Below the pieces are notes generated by a model. It ran no database searches. It was given only the letters and a program-made list of their open reading frames with translations, and was not told the DNA's origin. The translations under genes and the position numbers were made by a program. Source: Lachnospiraceae bacterium (lineage in GTDB: Bacteria > Bacillota > Clostridia > Lachnospirales > Lachnospiraceae). From it: a stretch of DNA of 64,000 bases. The DNA lies in NCBI GenBank assembly GCA_021202075.1, contig JAJQDT010000096.1:134297-198296 (forward strand). The letters run 5' to 3'. Positions 9,132 to 19,359 of the stretch are shown here, piece after piece. The stretch's first letter is position 1; each line of letters opens with the position of its first letter.

Positions 9132-10445
9132 CTAATCCATCAGGAAACCTCTGTAATTGCGGACGACCATCTGGGATTCGATCTGCTTCAGCGTCTCCAG
9201 GATGACACCCACGATAATGATGATCGAGGTACCGCCGAAGGAAACCGACGCACCGAACACACCGTTAAAGAAGATCGGTACCAGAACGACGATGATCAGT
9301 CCCACCGCACCGATAAATACCAGATTGCCCAGAACCTTATCCAGGTATTCCGTCGTCGGCTTGCCCGGACGGATGCCGGGGATGAAACCGCCCTGTTTCT
9401 TGATATTGTCCGCCACCTCAATCGGATTGAACGTGATCGAAGTGTAGAAATATGCGAAGAACACAATCAGAACGATATACAGAATCAGGCCGATGGAATA
9501 TTCCGGATGGCTGAAGTTGAACCAGTTGTTCTGGCTCAGCATATTGACCAGCGTAGCCGAAATTCCGGATGTGCTGATTCCCGCAAAGGAAATGACCATC
9601 GACGGAATCGACATCAGGGACGAAGCAAAGATGACCGGGATGACGCCGGCGGTATTCACCTTCAGCGGAATATGTGTGGACTGACCGCCCACCATTTTCC
9701 TGCCCTGCATCTTCTTCGCGTACTGTACCGGAATCCTTCTCTCGCCATCGTTCAGGAAAATAACCAGAACGACTGTGACGAGTACAACCGCGATAATAAT
9801 CAGTCCGGCAAGACCGCCTCTTGCGATGGTCTTTCCCTTTACAAACAGTTCATACAGGCTGACAAAATCAGACGGAACGCTGGAAAGGATATTGACCATC
9901 AGGACAATCGAGATACCGTTGCCGACGCCGTTTTCCGTAATCCGCTCACCAATCCACATCAGCAGTGTGCTGCCCGCCACAAGCGCTACCACAACGGTAA
10001 TCGCATTCAGGGCGTTGAACTCCTCAAGAAGTCCGCTTCTGCCGAAGCCGATGGTCATCGCGATACTTTCAATCAGCGCAAGACCAACGGTCGTATAGCG
10101 CGTAATCTGCGTGATTTTCTTTCTTCCGTCCTCCCCGTCTCTGTGCATCTCCTCAAGTGCCGGGATGGCAATCGTGAGAAGCTGGATGATAATGGAGGAA
10201 GTAATATACGGGGTAATGCTCAGCGCGAATATGGACATATTCTCAAAGGAGCCTCCCGTGAACGCCGAGAAAAAGTTGAACGCATCATTGGAATAAGAAG
10301 AAAACCACGACGCAAAATAATCTCTGTCCACACCCGGAACCGGAAGCTGTGAGCCAAAGCGGATCACGATAATCATCAGGAAGGTGTAGAACAGTCTTCT
10401 CCGGATATCCTTGATCCGGAACATATTTGTGAGTGTCTCTAACAT
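9132..10445 (-). CDS. secY: Preprotein translocase subunit SecY, 437 aa
   Basis: Channel-forming subunit of the Sec translocon, with about ten hydrophobic segments. The start MLETLTNMFRIKDIRRR and the segments GSQLPVPGVD, ITENGVGNGIS and FNPIEVADNIKKQGGFIPG are characteristic. It starts one nucleotide after the rplO stop, the usual spc arrangement. Confidence 0.98.
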   Translation of the reverse strand: MLETLTNMFRIKDIRRRLFYTFLMIIVIRFGSQLPVPGVDRDYFASWFSSYSNDAFNFFSAFTGGSFENMSIFALSITPYITSSIIIQLLTIAIPALEEMHRDGEDGRKKITQITRYTTVGLALIESIAMTIGFGRSGLLEEFNALNAITVVVALVAGSTLLMWIGERITENGVGNGISIVLMVNILSSVPSDFVSLYELFVKGKTIARGGLAGLIIIAVVLVTVVLVIFLNDGERRIPVQYAKKMQGRKMVGGQSTHIPLKVNTAGVIPVIFASSLMSIPSMVISFAGISTSGISATLVNMLSQNNWFNFSHPEYSIGLILYIVLIVFFAYFYTSITFNPIEVADNIKKQGGFIPGIRPGKPTTEYLDKVLGNLVFIGAVGLIIVVLVPIFFNGVFGASVSFGGTSIIIIVGVILETLKQIESQMVVRNYRGFLMD

Positions 10446-10446
10446 A

Positions 10447-10887
10447 TTAGATCACCTCTGCTTTTCCACCGAGCTCCTCGATCTTAGCCTTTGCGCCCTC
10501 GCTGAATGCATTCACCTGCACGGTCAGCTTCTTTGTGAGCGTTCCATTTCCAAGTACCTTTACGCCGTCGCGCGGCTTTTTGATCATCCGATTCTCCATC
10601 AGGGTATCGATCGTGACAACCGAACCATCCTCAAACCGTTCCAGTTCGCCGATGTTTACTGTGACAATATCCAGAGAGTTCCGATTGTAGAAGCCTCTCT
10701 TTGGAAGACGTCTGTACAGTGGCATCTGGCCGCCCTCGAAGCCGATTCTCGGTGCTCCGGAACGCGCCTTCTGTCCTTTATGGCCCTTGCCGGCCGTCTT
10801 GCCATTTCCGGATCCATGTCCGCGTCCACGTCTGAAATTATTGCTGTGAACGCTTCCCTCGGCCGGACTTAAATTCGATAAATCCAT
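10447..10887 (-). CDS. rplO: Ribosomal protein L15 (uL15), 146 aa
   Basis: Large-subunit protein. It starts [12 protein letters not shown], then shows the Gly/Arg/Lys-rich [19 protein letters not shown] segment and [20 protein letters not shown]. The ATG at 10887 is preceded by AAAGGAGG; the longer frame to 10998 adds 37 unrelated residues and is rejected. Confidence 0.98.
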   Translation of the reverse strand: MDLSNLSPAEGSVHSNNFRRGRGHGSGNGKTAGKGHKGQKARSGAPRIGFEGGQMPLYRRLPKRGFYNRNSLDIVTVNIGELERFEDGSVVTIDTLMENRMIKKPRDGVKVLGNGTLTKKLTVQVNAFSEGAKAKIEELGGKAEVI

Positions 10888-11021
10888 ATTGACCTCCTTT
10901 ATATGCCGTATATCCGCGATACAATTTTGCAGCGCAGCTATGCGGCGCACTCCATCGCTTCTGACCTGTGTCTGTCTGATCTTTCCGCGATGTTTCACAA
11001 GTGTATGTCCTTCCGGAGCAA

Positions 11022-11204
11022 TTACGCTTCTTCGACTTTCACCAGATGAGCAACCTGCCGAACCATGCCCTTTGTGGCATCGTTATTCGGAAGCTCCACG
11101 GTCTTGTTCAGTTTGGTAAGACCAAGTGCCTTCACCGTTGCGCGGTGCTTTGGGATAGCACCAATTGGCGACTTCACCAGTGTAACCTTTACCTTGTCTG
11201 CCAT
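11022..11204 (-). CDS. rpmD: Ribosomal protein L30 (uL30), 60 aa
   Basis: Full-length bacterial L30 with [14 protein letters not shown] and the conserved [14 protein letters not shown] region. It sits between rpsE and rplO as in the standard spc order. Confidence 0.97.
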   Translation of the reverse strand: MADKVKVTLVKSPIGAIPKHRATVKALGLTKLNKTVELPNNDATKGMVRQVAHLVKVEEA

Positions 11205-11231
11205 GACTGGCCTCCTCTCTATTTCCTGTCG

Positions 11232-11747
11232 TCAGCCCAGAATTTCTTCTACCGATTTCCCGCGAAGTCTTGCTACCTCTTCGGGGGATTTCATCTGCTT
11301 CAGCGCTTCCAGCGTTGCCAGAACTACATTCTGCTTGTTATTCGAGCCAAGTGACTTGGTACGGATATTTTTGATACCCGCAGTCTCCAGGACGCTGCGG
11401 ACCGGGCCGCCTGCGATGATACCGGTACCTTCCGGAGCTCTCTTCAGCAGTACACTTGCTCCACCGAATTTGCCGATCACATCATACGGTACACTGCAAT
11501 CCTCATTCATCGGAATGGTCATCAGCTTCTTCGATGCATCCTCTTTGCCCTTCCGGATCGCTTCCGGAATCTCAATCGCCTTGCCAAGTCCTGCCCCGAT
11601 ATGACCGTTGCCGTCGCCAACTACCACAAGAGCAGTAAAACGCATGGTACGTCCACCCTTTACAGTCTTGGATACACGCTTAATTGCCACAACCTTATCA
11701 GTCAGCTCTTCTCCGAACTGCTTCGGGTCAATGATCTCATGTCTCAT
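11232..11747 (-). CDS. rpsE: Ribosomal protein S5 (uS5), 171 aa
   Basis: Decoding-centre protein with the N-terminal double-stranded RNA-binding fold ([16 protein letters not shown]) and the C-terminal S5 domain ([15 protein letters not shown]). S5 mutations near the VKGGRTMRF loop classically affect spectinomycin response; the loop here looks ordinary. Confidence 0.98.
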   Translation of the reverse strand: MRHEIIDPKQFGEELTDKVVAIKRVSKTVKGGRTMRFTALVVVGDGNGHIGAGLGKAIEIPEAIRKGKEDASKKLMTIPMNEDCSVPYDVIGKFGGASVLLKRAPEGTGIIAGGPVRSVLETAGIKNIRTKSLGSNNKQNVVLATLEALKQMKSPEEVARLRGKSVEEILG

Positions 11748-11762
11748 GTGTCTTTCCTCCTC

Positions 11763-12131
11763 TTAGAATTCCAGCCCGGCTTCTCTGGCTGCCTCAGCCA
11801 GAGCCTTTACCTTGCCCTGATAGATAAATCCGCCTCTGTCAAAGACCACCTCTTTGATGCCCGCATCAAGCGCTCTCTGGGCAATTACCTTGCCAAGATA
11901 TGCAGCCGCTGCCACATCATCGGTCTGCTCCAGCTCTGCTTTGACTTCCTTCTGCAACGTGCTGGCGGATACCAGAGTGTGTCCAACCGTATCGTCAATG
12001 ATCTGCGCATACATATGTTTGTTGCTCCGGAATACGGCAAGACGCGGCTTTTGTGCTGTACCGCTGAAACGGTTGCGAATTCTTTTATGCTTTTTCACAC
12101 GAACTTCTGTTCTTGATTTCTTATTAATCAT
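11763..12131 (-). CDS. rplR: Ribosomal protein L18 (uL18), 122 aa
   Basis: 5S rRNA-binding protein. [18 protein letters not shown] and the C-terminal [21 protein letters not shown] are diagnostic. It lies 15 bp from rpsE and 17 bp from rplF. Confidence 0.98.
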   Translation of the reverse strand: MINKKSRTEVRVKKHKRIRNRFSGTAQKPRLAVFRSNKHMYAQIIDDTVGHTLVSASTLQKEVKAELEQTDDVAAAAYLGKVIAQRALDAGIKEVVFDRGGFIYQGKVKALAEAAREAGLEF

Positions 12132-12148
12132 CTTCGCACTCTCCTCAC

Positions 12149-12688
12149 TTATTTCTTACCAGTCTTACCAACTTTGCGTCTGATTACCTCATCCGCATAC
12201 TTGATGCCCTTGCCCTTATACGGCTCCGGCTTTCTCTTCTCCCGGATTTCCGCCGCATACTGGCCGACCTTCTCTTTGCTGATGCCGGATACGATAATCT
12301 TGTTACCGTCTACCTTCGTCTCAATATCCGCCGGATCCTCCATCTCGACCGGATGCGAATAGCCAAGCGTGAGCGTAAGCTTCTTGCCCGTCTTCTGCGC
12401 ACGATAACCGACGCCATTGATCTCAAGCGTCTTGGAGTATCCTTCGCTGACGCCGACCACCATATTGTGAATCAGGGTTCTGGTAAGACCGTGGAGAGAT
12501 TTCATTCTTTTCAGGTCATTCGGTCTGGAGACCACCACATGGCCATCCTCAAGCTTAATCTCCATCTCCTTCGGAAGCGCCCGCACGAGCGTCCCCTTAG
12601 GCCCCTTCACTGTTACTTCATTTCCTTCCGCAATCGTGACAGTAACGCCTGCCGGGATTGCCACTGGCATTCTTCCTATACGTGACAT
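12149..12688 (-). CDS. rplF: Ribosomal protein L6 (uL6), 179 aa
   Basis: Two repeated L6 domains. It starts [15 protein letters not shown] and ends with the conserved [19 protein letters not shown] segment that contacts the sarcin-ricin region. It is followed by rplR and preceded by a 187-bp gap carrying a compound palindrome. Confidence 0.98.
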   Translation of the reverse strand: MSRIGRMPVAIPAGVTVTIAEGNEVTVKGPKGTLVRALPKEMEIKLEDGHVVVSRPNDLKRMKSLHGLTRTLIHNMVVGVSEGYSKTLEINGVGYRAQKTGKKLTLTLGYSHPVEMEDPADIETKVDGNKIIVSGISKEKVGQYAAEIREKRKPEPYKGKGIKYADEVIRRKVGKTGKK

Positions 12689-12754
12689 GCCTGTATTTCC
12701 TCCTTACTTAGATTTTCGGAAGAGACTGCGCGCCTCCTCTGTTTTCAGTAAAGG

Positions 12755-12844
12755 TCACATATTTGCGAAGCAAATGTGTGACGCAGAATGTTCCGATTTA
12801 CGCAGTAAATCGAGAACACCCACGCCGCCGCCAAAGGCGGTGGC
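12755..12844 (+). repeat. Compound palindrome, member B (three hairpins)
   Basis: Hairpin 1 (12755-12781) pairs TCACATATTTGC with GCAAATGTGTGA. A GCAGAATGTTC spacer follows, then hairpin 2 (GATTTAC-GCA-GTAAATC), then GAGAAC, then hairpin 3 (CCGCC/GGCGG ending GGTGGC). It sits between rpsH and rplF. Confidence 0.85.
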
Positions 12845-12875
12845 TCAGCTCTACTTCACTTAAAATATAAGAAAA

Positions 12876-13277
12876 CTACCACACAAACGCGAGCACTTCG
12901 CCGCCTACCTGCAGCTTTCTCGCCTGCTTGTCGGTGATCACGCCCTGATTGGTGGACAGGATTGCAATCCCAAGTCCGCCAAGGACTCTCGGCAGATTCT
13001 CCTTGCCTGCATAGACACGCAGACCCGGTTTGGAGATTCTCTTCAGGCCGGTGATGACCTTCTCATTCTTATCCGCGCCATATTTCAGGGTGATATGAAT
13101 GTCCTTCGAAACGCCGTTGCCCTTCAGCTCATACTTTCTGATATATCCTTCATCGACCAGGATGTCGGCAATCGCGATTTTCATCTTGGACGCCGGAACA
13201 TCAACGGTGTCATGCTTTGCCGTATTTGCGTTGCGGATTCTTGTGAGCATATCCGCAATCGGATCTGAAATCGTCAT
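12876..13277 (-). CDS. rpsH: Ribosomal protein S8 (uS8), 133 aa
   Basis: Binds the central domain of 16S r[21 protein letters not shown] at the start and the [18 protein letters not shown] motif near the end are invariant family features. It is flanked on both sides by palindromic repeat clusters, an unusual interruption in the spc block. Confidence 0.98.
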   Translation of the reverse strand: MTISDPIADMLTRIRNANTAKHDTVDVPASKMKIAIADILVDEGYIRKYELKGNGVSKDIHITLKYGADKNEKVITGLKRISKPGLRVYAGKENLPRVLGGLGIAILSTNQGVITDKQARKLQVGGEVLAFVW

Positions 13278-13318
13278 GTAAGTTTCCTCCTCGTCTTTCC
13301 TCAGACTTTACATGCTTT

Positions 13319-13391
13319 GTCGTAAATCCCGCAAGGGATTTGCGACGCAGGTCGCCGTCATTGTGCGAAGCACAATTTCCGTTACGGCGAC
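13319..13391 (+). repeat. Compound palindrome, member C1
   Basis: GTCGTAAATCCC pairs with GGGATTTGCGAC (13319-13346). After GCAG a larger stem, GTCGCCGT with ACGGCGAC, encloses an inner TTGTGC-GAA-GCACAA hairpin. Confidence 0.85.
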
Positions 13392-13400
13392 TTTCCCGTT

Positions 13401-13487
13401 GTCGTAAATCCCGAAGGGATTTGCGACGTAGAATGTTCCGATTCACGTAGTGAATCGAGAACCGGACGCCGCCGCCAAAGCGGTGGC
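13401..13487 (+). repeat. Compound palindrome, member C2 (three hairpins)
   Basis: It has the same three-part build as member B: a GTCGTAAATCCC/GGGATTTGCGAC stem, GTAGAATGTTC, a GATTCAC-GTA-GTGAATC hairpin, GAGAAC, then a GCCGCC/GCGGTGGC block. The spacers are near-identical to B although the stems differ. Confidence 0.85.
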
Positions 13488-13520
13488 TTTGCTTCTTAAT
13501 TTTTATCCCGCCAGAGTTTT

Positions 13521-13586
13521 ATGACGTAGATTGTCCCGATTCATGCAATGAATTGAGGACGCGCCCCGCCGCCTTCAGGCGGTGGC
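13521..13586 (+). repeat. Compound palindrome, member D (first hairpin lost)
   Basis: Begins at TGACGTAGATTGTCC without a paired upstream arm. Hairpin 2 (GATTCAT-GCA-ATGAATT) and hairpin 3 (CCGCC-GCCTTCA-GGCGG) remain. It lies just downstream of rpsN. Confidence 0.75.
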
Positions 13587-13612
13587 TCTCCCGCTCTTCT
13601 CTATTCTATTCT

Positions 13613-13798
13613 TTACCAGCTTGCTTTCTTCACGCCCGGGATCTGGCCCTTGTACGCCAGCTCGCGGAAGCAGACACGGCAAATCCCGTATTTTCTCAGA
13701 ACGGAATGCGGACGGCCGCAGATTCTGCAGCGTGTGTACGCTCTTGTCGAGAATTTCGGTTTGCGCTGCTGCTTGATTTTCATTGAAGTCTTTGCCAT
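13613..13798 (-). CDS. rpsN: Ribosomal protein S14 type Z (uS14), zinc form, 61 aa
   Basis: Short zinc-binding S14. The two pairs CRIC (C24/C27) and CRVC (C40/C43) form the zinc ribbon; [16 protein letters not shown] is the typical start. The zinc form is the constitutive one in Firmicutes; no zinc-independent paralogue is in this window. Confidence 0.98.
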   Translation of the reverse strand: MAKTSMKIKQQRKPKFSTRAYTRCRICGRPHSVLRKYGICRVCFRELAYKGQIPGVKKASW

Positions 13799-13810
13799 GG
13801 AACTTCCCTC

Positions 13811-14350
13811 CTACTTCATAAACGGCATATTGAACAGTCTCAGCAACTCTCTGGCTTCCTCGTCGGTCTTCGCGGTGGTGACGAAAATCACGTCCATGCC
13901 GCGCACCTTGTCGATCTTATCATACTCGATCTCCGGGAAAATCAGCTGCTCCTTAATGCCCAGTGCGTAGTTTCCTCTGCCGTCGAACGCGTTCGGGTTC
14001 ACGCCCCGGAAGTCACGTACACGCGGCAGTGCGAGGTTGATGAGACGGTCTACAAAATCATACATCTTCTCACCGCGAAGCGTTGTCTTACATCCGATCT
14101 GCATGCCCTCTCTGATCTTGAAGTTTGCGACGGAGTTCTTCGCCTTTGTCTTGACTGCCTTCTGGCCGGTAATGATCTGCATGTCGCTGACAGCGGAGTC
14201 CAGGATCTTCGCGTTCTCCTTTGCCTCGCCAACGCCCATGTTGACGACTACCTTCTCAAGCTTCGGCACTTCCATGATATTTTTATATCCAAATTTTTTG
14301 ATCATAGCGTCTACGATCTCATTCTGATATACTTCTTTCAGTCTGCTCAA
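13811..14350 (-). CDS. rplE: Ribosomal protein L5 (uL5), TTG start, 179 aa
   Basis: 5S rRNA-binding protein with YGYKN-type N-terminus ([20 protein letters not shown]) and [18 protein letters not shown]. The longest frame begins at a GTG (14359) only one base from AGGAGG, too close to use. A TTG at 14350 lies 9 bases from AGGAGG and yields MSRLKEVY, matching the usual L5 start and length, so TTG is chosen. Confidence 0.96.
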   Translation of the reverse strand: MSRLKEVYQNEIVDAMIKKFGYKNIMEVPKLEKVVVNMGVGEAKENAKILDSAVSDMQIITGQKAVKTKAKNSVANFKIREGMQIGCKTTLRGEKMYDFVDRLINLALPRVRDFRGVNPNAFDGRGNYALGIKEQLIFPEIEYDKIDKVRGMDVIFVTTAKTDEEARELLRLFNMPFMK

Positions 14351-14372
14351 CTTGTGCACCCTCCTCTCCTGA

Positions 14373-14672
14373 TTAGTCTATTACATCTCCGGTGGATTTT
14401 GCCACGCGGACCTTCTTGTCTCCATCCATCTTAAAACCGATTCTGGTCGTCTGACCCTTATGGAGATACATCACATTCGACGCGTCAAGATAAGCTTCCT
14501 TCTGCACAATACCGCCATTCTGATTCGCAGCGGACGGCTTCGTATGCTTTGTCACCATGTTGACTCCCTCGATCAGAACCCTGCCGTCCTTTACCGCCAG
14601 GACCTTGCCGTCCTTGCCTTTTTCTTTGCCGGCGATCACCTTTACCGTATCGCCCGTCTTAATCTTATTCAT
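14373..14672 (-). CDS. rplX: Ribosomal protein L24 (uL24), 99 aa
   Basis: Assembly-initiating protein with an N-terminal KOW motif ([18 protein letters not shown]) and [12 protein letters not shown]. The ATG at 14672 follows AGGAGG at good spacing; the 14-codon upstream extension overlaps rplN and is rejected. Confidence 0.97.
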   Translation of the reverse strand: MNKIKTGDTVKVIAGKEKGKDGKVLAVKDGRVLIEGVNMVTKHTKPSAANQNGGIVQKEAYLDASNVMYLHKGQTTRIGFKMDGDKKVRVAKSTGDVID

Positions 14673-14685
14673 GTTCCGGTCCTCC

Positions 14686-15054
14686 TTATAATACCTCCGG
14701 CGCCAGGGAGACAATCTTCATGAATTTCTTGTCACGAAGCTCTCTCGCTACCGGTCCGAAAATACGGGTTCCGCGCGGGGTGAGGTCATCCTTGATGATG
14801 ACCGCCGCGTTCTCGTCAAATCGGATATAGGAACCGTCTTTGCGGCGGATGCCCTTTACCGTCCGAACGACAACTGCCTTTACGACATCGCCTTTTTTGA
14901 CAACACCGCCTGGCGTTGCATCTTTGACCGTAGCAATAATGGTATCGCCAACAGTCGCATATCTTCTGGTGGAACCGCCCATAACACGGATGCAGAGAAT
15001 CTCTTTCGCACCAGTATTATCAGCAACCCTGAGTCTGGATTCCTGCTGTATCAT
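14686..15054 (-). CDS. rplN: Ribosomal protein L14 (uL14), 122 aa
   Basis: [18 protein letters not shown] start and [16 protein letters not shown] near the end are near-universal for uL14. It separates rpsQ and rplX in the canonical order. Confidence 0.98.
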   Translation of the reverse strand: MIQQESRLRVADNTGAKEILCIRVMGGSTRRYATVGDTIIATVKDATPGGVVKKGDVVKAVVVRTVKGIRRKDGSYIRFDENAAVIIKDDLTPRGTRIFGPVARELRDKKFMKIVSLAPEVL

Positions 15055-15072
15055 GCCGATATACCTCCTCTG

Positions 15073-15327
15073 TTATTTAACCTTCTCAACGATTTCCACA
15101 AGCCTCCATCTCTTGTCCTTAGACAGCGGTCTTGTCTCCATAACCTTTACGGTATCGCCGATATTGCACTCATTATTCTCATCATGTGCCTTCAGCTTAT
15201 ATGTCTTCTTCACAATCTTGTTGTAGAGCGGATGCTTTACGTGATCCTCTACAGCTACAACGATTGTCTTATCCATTCTATCGCTGACAACCTTGCCCGT
15301 ACGGGTTTTTCTAAGATTTCTTTCCAC
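15073..15327 (-). CDS. rpsQ: Ribosomal protein S17 (uS17), 84 aa
   Basis: OB-fold 16S rRNA binder with [19 protein letters not shown] and a [18 protein letters not shown] segment. A 100-bp gap with a palindrome separates it from rpmC. Confidence 0.98.
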   Translation of the reverse strand: MERNLRKTRTGKVVSDRMDKTIVVAVEDHVKHPLYNKIVKKTYKLKAHDENNECNIGDTVKVMETRPLSKDKRWRLVEIVEKVK

Positions 15328-15349
15328 GGAAATTCTCCTTTCTTATATT

Positions 15350-15425
15350 GTCATAAATCCCGCTGGGGATTTGTGACGCGGAATGTCCCGATTCATACGA
15401 TTTTATTCATTGAACCAGGGACGCG
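15350..15425 (+). repeat. Compound palindrome, member E
   Basis: GTCATAAATCCC pairs with GGGATTTGTGAC. The GCGGAATGTCC spacer is followed by an imperfect GATTCAT...TTCATTGAACC hairpin and AGGGACGCGG. It lies between rpsQ and rpmC and reaches the rpmC stop. Confidence 0.75.
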
Positions 15426-15427
15426 GA

Positions 15428-15631
15428 TCACGCATTCGCCTTTTCTGTGATAACAGTCTGAATTCTGGCGATGTTCTTGCGAACTTCTTTGATTCGTCCC
15501 GTGTTATCCAGCTGGTTCGTCGCGTTCTGGAATCTCAGATTGAAAAGTTCTTTTTTCGCGGCTACCAGTTCTTCCTGTAACTCCGCCGCGGACTTGCTCT
15601 GTAAGCTATCTATATACTTCTTACTCTTCAC
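15428..15631 (-). CDS. rpmC: Ribosomal protein L29 (uL29), GTG start, 67 aa
   Basis: Small helical protein near the peptide exit tunnel, with [20 protein letters not shown] and [19 protein letters not shown]. Two in-frame GTGs exist (15640, 15631). The first lies inside the AAGGCGG ribosome site, so the second, giving [13 protein letters not shown], is preferred. The start overlaps the rplP end. Confidence 0.95.
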   Translation of the reverse strand: MKSKKYIDSLQSKSAAELQEELVAAKKELFNLRFQNATNQLDNTGRIKEVRKNIARIQTVITEKANA

Positions 15632-16058
15632 TGTTATCACCGCCTTCTAAGTCTGCACGAGAAACGATTTTACATTTGCAGGGTAATTTGTGCATAGCGA
15701 GACGCAGCGCCTCATGGGCTACATCCTCCGGTACTCCGGCCAGCTCAAACATCACACGGCCCGGCTTTACAACCGCCACCCAGTATTCCAGAGTACCTTT
15801 TCCGGAACCCATTCGGGTCTCAGCCGGTTTCGTCGTCACAGGCTTATCCGGGAAAATCTTAATCCATACTTTACCGCCACGCTTGATATAACGGGTCATC
15901 GCGACACGGGCCGCCTCAATCTGGTTTGACTTAATCCAGCACGGCTCCAGAGCCACCAGGCCATACTCACCGTTCGAAATCGTGTTGCCTCTTAAGGCCT
16001 TGCCCTTCATGGAGCCACGGAACTGCTTGCGGTGTTTTGTTCTTTTCGGCATTAACAT
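15621..16058 (-). CDS. rplP: Ribosomal protein L16 (uL16), 145 aa
   Basis: [20 protein letters not shown] start and the [19 protein letters not shown] motif are diagnostic. The ATG overlaps the rpsC stop by one base (TAATG), implying coupled translation. Confidence 0.98.
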   Translation of the reverse strand: MLMPKRTKHRKQFRGSMKGKALRGNTISNGEYGLVALEPCWIKSNQIEAARVAMTRYIKRGGKVWIKIFPDKPVTTKPAETRMGSGKGTLEYWVAVVKPGRVMFELAGVPEDVAHEALRLAMHKLPCKCKIVSRADLEGGDNSEE

Positions 16059-16708
16059 TATTTATCGCTCCCTTCTTTTTTAGATGGAAGTATTTCGCCC
16101 TTATAGATCCATACCTTTACGCCAACCTTGCCGTATGTGGTGTTTGCCTCGGCGAATCCATAGTCAATATCAGCCCTCAGTGTCTGAAGCGGGATGGTAC
16201 CCTCGCTGTAGAACTCAGAGCGCGCCATATCCGCGCCGCCAAGACGGCCGGACGCAGCGGTCTTAATGCCCAGTGCACCGGACTTCATCGTTCTGCTCAT
16301 CGCGGACTTCATCGCGCGGCGGAATGACACACGGTTCTCCAACTGCGCCGCAATGTTCTCCGCTACCAGCTGCGCGTCCTTATCCGGTCTCTTGATCTCC
16401 TTCACATCCACAATCAGCTTCTTGGAGAGCTTCTTCTGGAGGTCTTTTCTGAGCTCCTCAATCTCCTTGCCGCCCTTGCCGATGACAACGCCCGGCTTCG
16501 CCGTATGGATGACTACCTTTACTCTGTCAGATGCCCGCTCGATCTCAATCGTGGAAACACCTGCGCTGTATAATCTCTTTTTCAGATACGTGCGGATCTC
16601 GTGATCCTCAATCAGGCAATCTGCAAAATCTGCTTCTGCATACCATTTGGAATCCCAGTCTTTGATAATACCAACTCTAAGACCATGCGGATTAACTTTC
16701 TGTCCCAT
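16058..16708 (-). CDS. rpsC: Ribosomal protein S3 (uS3), 216 aa
   Basis: mRNA-entry helicase-site protein. N-terminal [14 protein letters not shown], a KH domain with [13 protein letters not shown], and the C-terminal S3 domain [14 protein letters not shown]. Typical length. Confidence 0.98.
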   Translation of the reverse strand: MGQKVNPHGLRVGIIKDWDSKWYAEADFADCLIEDHEIRTYLKKRLYSAGVSTIEIERASDRVKVVIHTAKPGVVIGKGGKEIEELRKDLQKKLSKKLIVDVKEIKRPDKDAQLVAENIAAQLENRVSFRRAMKSAMSRTMKSGALGIKTAASGRLGGADMARSEFYSEGTIPLQTLRADIDYGFAEANTTYGKVGVKVWIYKGEILPSKKEGSDK

Positions 16709-16719
16709 GCCAGTCCTCC

Positions 16720-17106
16720 TTACTTCTCATTCAGCACGATTGTGATGTGGCTCATACGCTTCTCAATGCGGTATGCTCTGCCCTGTGCCCTCGGTCTGAT
16801 TCTCTTCATTGTCGGACCCTTATTTGCGAAGCACTCCTCAATATACAGGTTCTCCGCCTTCAAACCATTGTTGTTCTCCGCGTTCGCGATCGCGGATTTC
16901 AGAAGCTTCAGAATCACTTCCGATGCGTATCTCGGATTGTATGTCAGAATGCCGAGCGCCGTCTGCACATCTTTCCCGCGGATGGCATCCAAAACGTAAC
17001 ATGCCTTGCGGACAGATACCCGTGCGTAAGAAACCTTCGCAGACGGTCTCGTATCCTTCTGGGCATTTCTCTCTCTCTTGATCTGGGATCTATGTCCTTT
17101 TGCCAT
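16720..17106 (-). CDS. rplV: Ribosomal protein L22 (uL22), 128 aa
   Basis: Exit-tunnel protein with [16 protein letters not shown] and the tunnel-loop region [18 protein letters not shown], where macrolide-related changes map in other species; nothing unusual is seen here. Confidence 0.98.
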   Translation of the reverse strand: MAKGHRSQIKRERNAQKDTRPSAKVSYARVSVRKACYVLDAIRGKDVQTALGILTYNPRYASEVILKLLKSAIANAENNNGLKAENLYIEECFANKGPTMKRIRPRAQGRAYRIEKRMSHITIVLNEK

Positions 17107-17138
17107 TGGATTCGTCTCCTTTCGAAAATTAAATTCCC

Positions 17139-17420
17139 CTACCTGGCACGGGACTTCTTCTCGTCCTTGCTATGGCCTCTGTAAGTTCTGGTGACTACGA
17201 ATTCGCCAAGCTTGTGCCCTACCATATCCTCTGTGATATATACCGGAACATGCTTCCTTCCATCATGCACCGCAATGGTATGACCAACCATCTGCGGGAA
17301 AATGGTGGAACGGCGGGACCAGGTCTTGATGACCTGCTTGTTTCCCGAAGCGTTCATTGCATCTATTTTCTTCAGCAGACTCTCATCAGCAAACGGTCCT
17401 TTTTTCAGTGAACGAGCCAT
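17139..17420 (-). CDS. rpsS: Ribosomal protein S19 (uS19), 93 aa
   Basis: [18 protein letters not shown] start and [16 protein letters not shown] end are invariant features of the 30S head protein. Confidence 0.98.
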   Translation of the reverse strand: MARSLKKGPFADESLLKKIDAMNASGNKQVIKTWSRRSTIFPQMVGHTIAVHDGRKHVPVYITEDMVGHKLGEFVVTRTYRGHSKDEKKSRAR

Positions 17421-17444
17421 TGTTACCCTCCTTAAAATCTATTA

Positions 17445-18284
17445 TCAAATAGCTTTGCCGTCTCTTCTTCTTACAATCAGCTTGTTGGAAGCTTTCTTCT
17501 TCTTTCTCGTCTTCAGACCCATCGCAGGCTTGCCCCACGGTGTGCTCGGACCCGGGCGTCCTACCGGAGCTCTGCCCTCGCCGCCGCCATGCGGGTGGTC
17601 GTTCGGGTTCATAACCGAACCGCGGACCGTCGGGCGGATGCCCATGTGGCGTTTTCTTCCTGCCTTACCGATGTTGATCAGGTTGTGGTCGCCGTTGCCG
17701 ACCACGCCTACCGTCGCGCGGCAATCAATCGGAACCATTCTCATCTCGCCGGACGGAAGTCTTAAGGTCGCATACTTGCCTTCCTTCGCCATCAGCTGCG
17801 CGCCGTTGCCGGCCGAGCGAACCAGCTGTCCGCCGTGACCCGGGTAAAGCTCGATGTTGTGAACCATCGTACCGACTGCAATCGCGGAGAGCGGCAGGCA
17901 GTTGCCGACACGAACCTCTGCCTCCGGACCGTTCATAACCGTCCAGCCCACTTCCATGCCCGCCGGAGCGAGGATGTAGGACTTCTGGCCGTCCGCGTAG
18001 CAGATCAGCGCGATATTTGCGGAGCGGTTCGGATCATACTCAATGCCGAGTACCTTTGCCGGAATGCCGTCCTTATTTCTCTTGAAATCGATCAGTCTGT
18101 ATTTTCTTCTGTTACCGCCGCCCTGATGTCTGACGGTAATCTTGCCCTGATTGTTCCGGCCGGATTTCTTCTTCAGGGATACCGTCAGCGACTTCTCCGG
18201 TGTCGACTTCGTGATCTCTGAAAAATCAGAACCGGTCATATGCCTTCTTGAAGGCGTATATGGATTATAGGTTTTGATTCCCAT
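17445..18284 (-). CDS. rplB: Ribosomal protein L2 (uL2), 279 aa
   Basis: Peptidyl-transferase-centre protein. [14 protein letters not shown] start; the C-terminal [19 protein letters not shown] loop includes the conserved His that approaches the active site. The ATG at 18284 follows AAAAGGAG; the 26-codon extension to 18362 is rejected. Confidence 0.98.
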   Translation of the reverse strand: MGIKTYNPYTPSRRHMTGSDFSEITKSTPEKSLTVSLKKKSGRNNQGKITVRHQGGGNRRKYRLIDFKRNKDGIPAKVLGIEYDPNRSANIALICYADGQKSYILAPAGMEVGWTVMNGPEAEVRVGNCLPLSAIAVGTMVHNIELYPGHGGQLVRSAGNGAQLMAKEGKYATLRLPSGEMRMVPIDCRATVGVVGNGDHNLINIGKAGRKRHMGIRPTVRGSVMNPNDHPHGGGEGRAPVGRPGPSTPWGKPAMGLKTRKKKKASNKLIVRRRDGKAI

Positions 18285-18409
18285 GATGTTTCTCCTTTTC
18301 TTTTTATCCTGCCGTTCGGCAGATAGTTTACAACACATCGGGGTGTGTCCTTCCCGGGACAATCCCCGGCGGACTGCGCCGGAACCCGTGTGTCATAGAT
18401 AACGGCTCT

Positions 18410-18709
18410 TTACAGTCCCTCGAAGATCTCGATATCCTTGCTGTCCTCAGTCAGCTGAACGATCGCTTTCTTCCGCTTCGCCGTCTTGCCGGTCGTCATC
18501 CCACGGCGCTTCGGCTTGCCCTCGAGATTCATCGTATTGACGCTTGCCACCTTCGTGCCGGCAAACATCTTCTCGACCGCCTCTTTGATCTGAGACTTTG
18601 TCACATCCGGATGCACCAGGAACGTGTACTTTTTATCCGCCATGGAATTCATGCTTTTCTCCGTAATCACCGGCTTCAGGATTACGTCATAATACTTGAT
18701 ATCAGCCAT
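18410..18709 (-). CDS. rplW: Ribosomal protein L23 (uL23), 99 aa
   Basis: Exit-site protein that docks trigger factor and [18 protein letters not shown] and [12 protein letters not shown]-like features are present. The start overlaps the rplD stop by one base. Confidence 0.98.
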   Translation of the reverse strand: MADIKYYDVILKPVITEKSMNSMADKKYTFLVHPDVTKSQIKEAVEKMFAGTKVASVNTMNLEGKPKRRGMTTGKTAKRKKAIVQLTEDSKDIEIFEGL

Positions 18710-19329
18710 TACGCATACACCTCCTCGATTGCCTCCACTGCAGCCTTTGTAACCACGACTGTGTTGTACTTCAGAATGTCATATACATTGATTGTATTGA
18801 TGAACGCCGTCTTCACGTCCGGAAGGTTTCGCGCGGAAAGGACCACATTCTGATCATTTTCCTCGATCACAACCAGTGCCTTATCAAGCTTCAGCGCATC
18901 CAGAACCGCTTTCATGTTCTTCGTCTTGATCTCCGCAAGCTTCAGCTCGTCAAGAACGATCAGCTTGTTCTCCTGTACTCTGGAGGTCAGAGCAGACTTC
19001 AGAGCCAATCTCTTTTCCTTCTTGTTCATCTTGAACGAGTAATCTCTCGGTACCGGTGCGAATACAACGCCGCCGCCCTTCCACTGCGGAGCACGGATCG
19101 AACCCTGTCTCGCGTGGCCGGTGCCCTTCTGTCTCCACGGCTTCTTGCCGCCGCCGGAAACCTCAGAGCGGGTCTTTGCCTTCTGGGTGCCCTGGCGCTT
19201 GCCTGCGAGCAGGCTCACGACCGCGAGGTGTACGAGGTGTTCATTGACTTCCACACCAAACACGGCATCATTCAGCTCCATCTGGCCTACTTCCTTGCCT
19301 TCCATATTATAAACAGCTACGTTTGCCAT
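18709..19329 (-). CDS. rplD: Ribosomal protein L4 (uL4), 206 aa
   Basis: Exit-tunnel and, in E. coli, S10-operon regulatory protein. [19 protein letters not shown] is the tunnel-loop signature. In the light of the structured rpsJ leader upstream, L4 is a natural candidate autoregulator, but that is inference. Confidence 0.98.
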   Translation of the reverse strand: MANVAVYNMEGKEVGQMELNDAVFGVEVNEHLVHLAVVSLLAGKRQGTQKAKTRSEVSGGGKKPWRQKGTGHARQGSIRAPQWKGGGVVFAPVPRDYSFKMNKKEKRLALKSALTSRVQENKLIVLDELKLAEIKTKNMKAVLDALKLDKALVVIEENDQNVVLSARNLPDVKTAFINTINVYDILKYNTVVVTKAAVEAIEEVYA

Positions 19330-19359
19330 CTGTGTTCTCCTCCTTTCCTGTCCTAAGGC

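Noticed and set aside
8084-10352. Long plus-strand ORFs opposite adk and secY
   Set aside because: Antisense shadows of highly conserved genes with strong codon bias; no family resemblance.
12755-13586. Palindromes read as terminators inside the spc cluster
   Set aside because: No T tract follows any of them, and the genes on both sides belong to one operon order.
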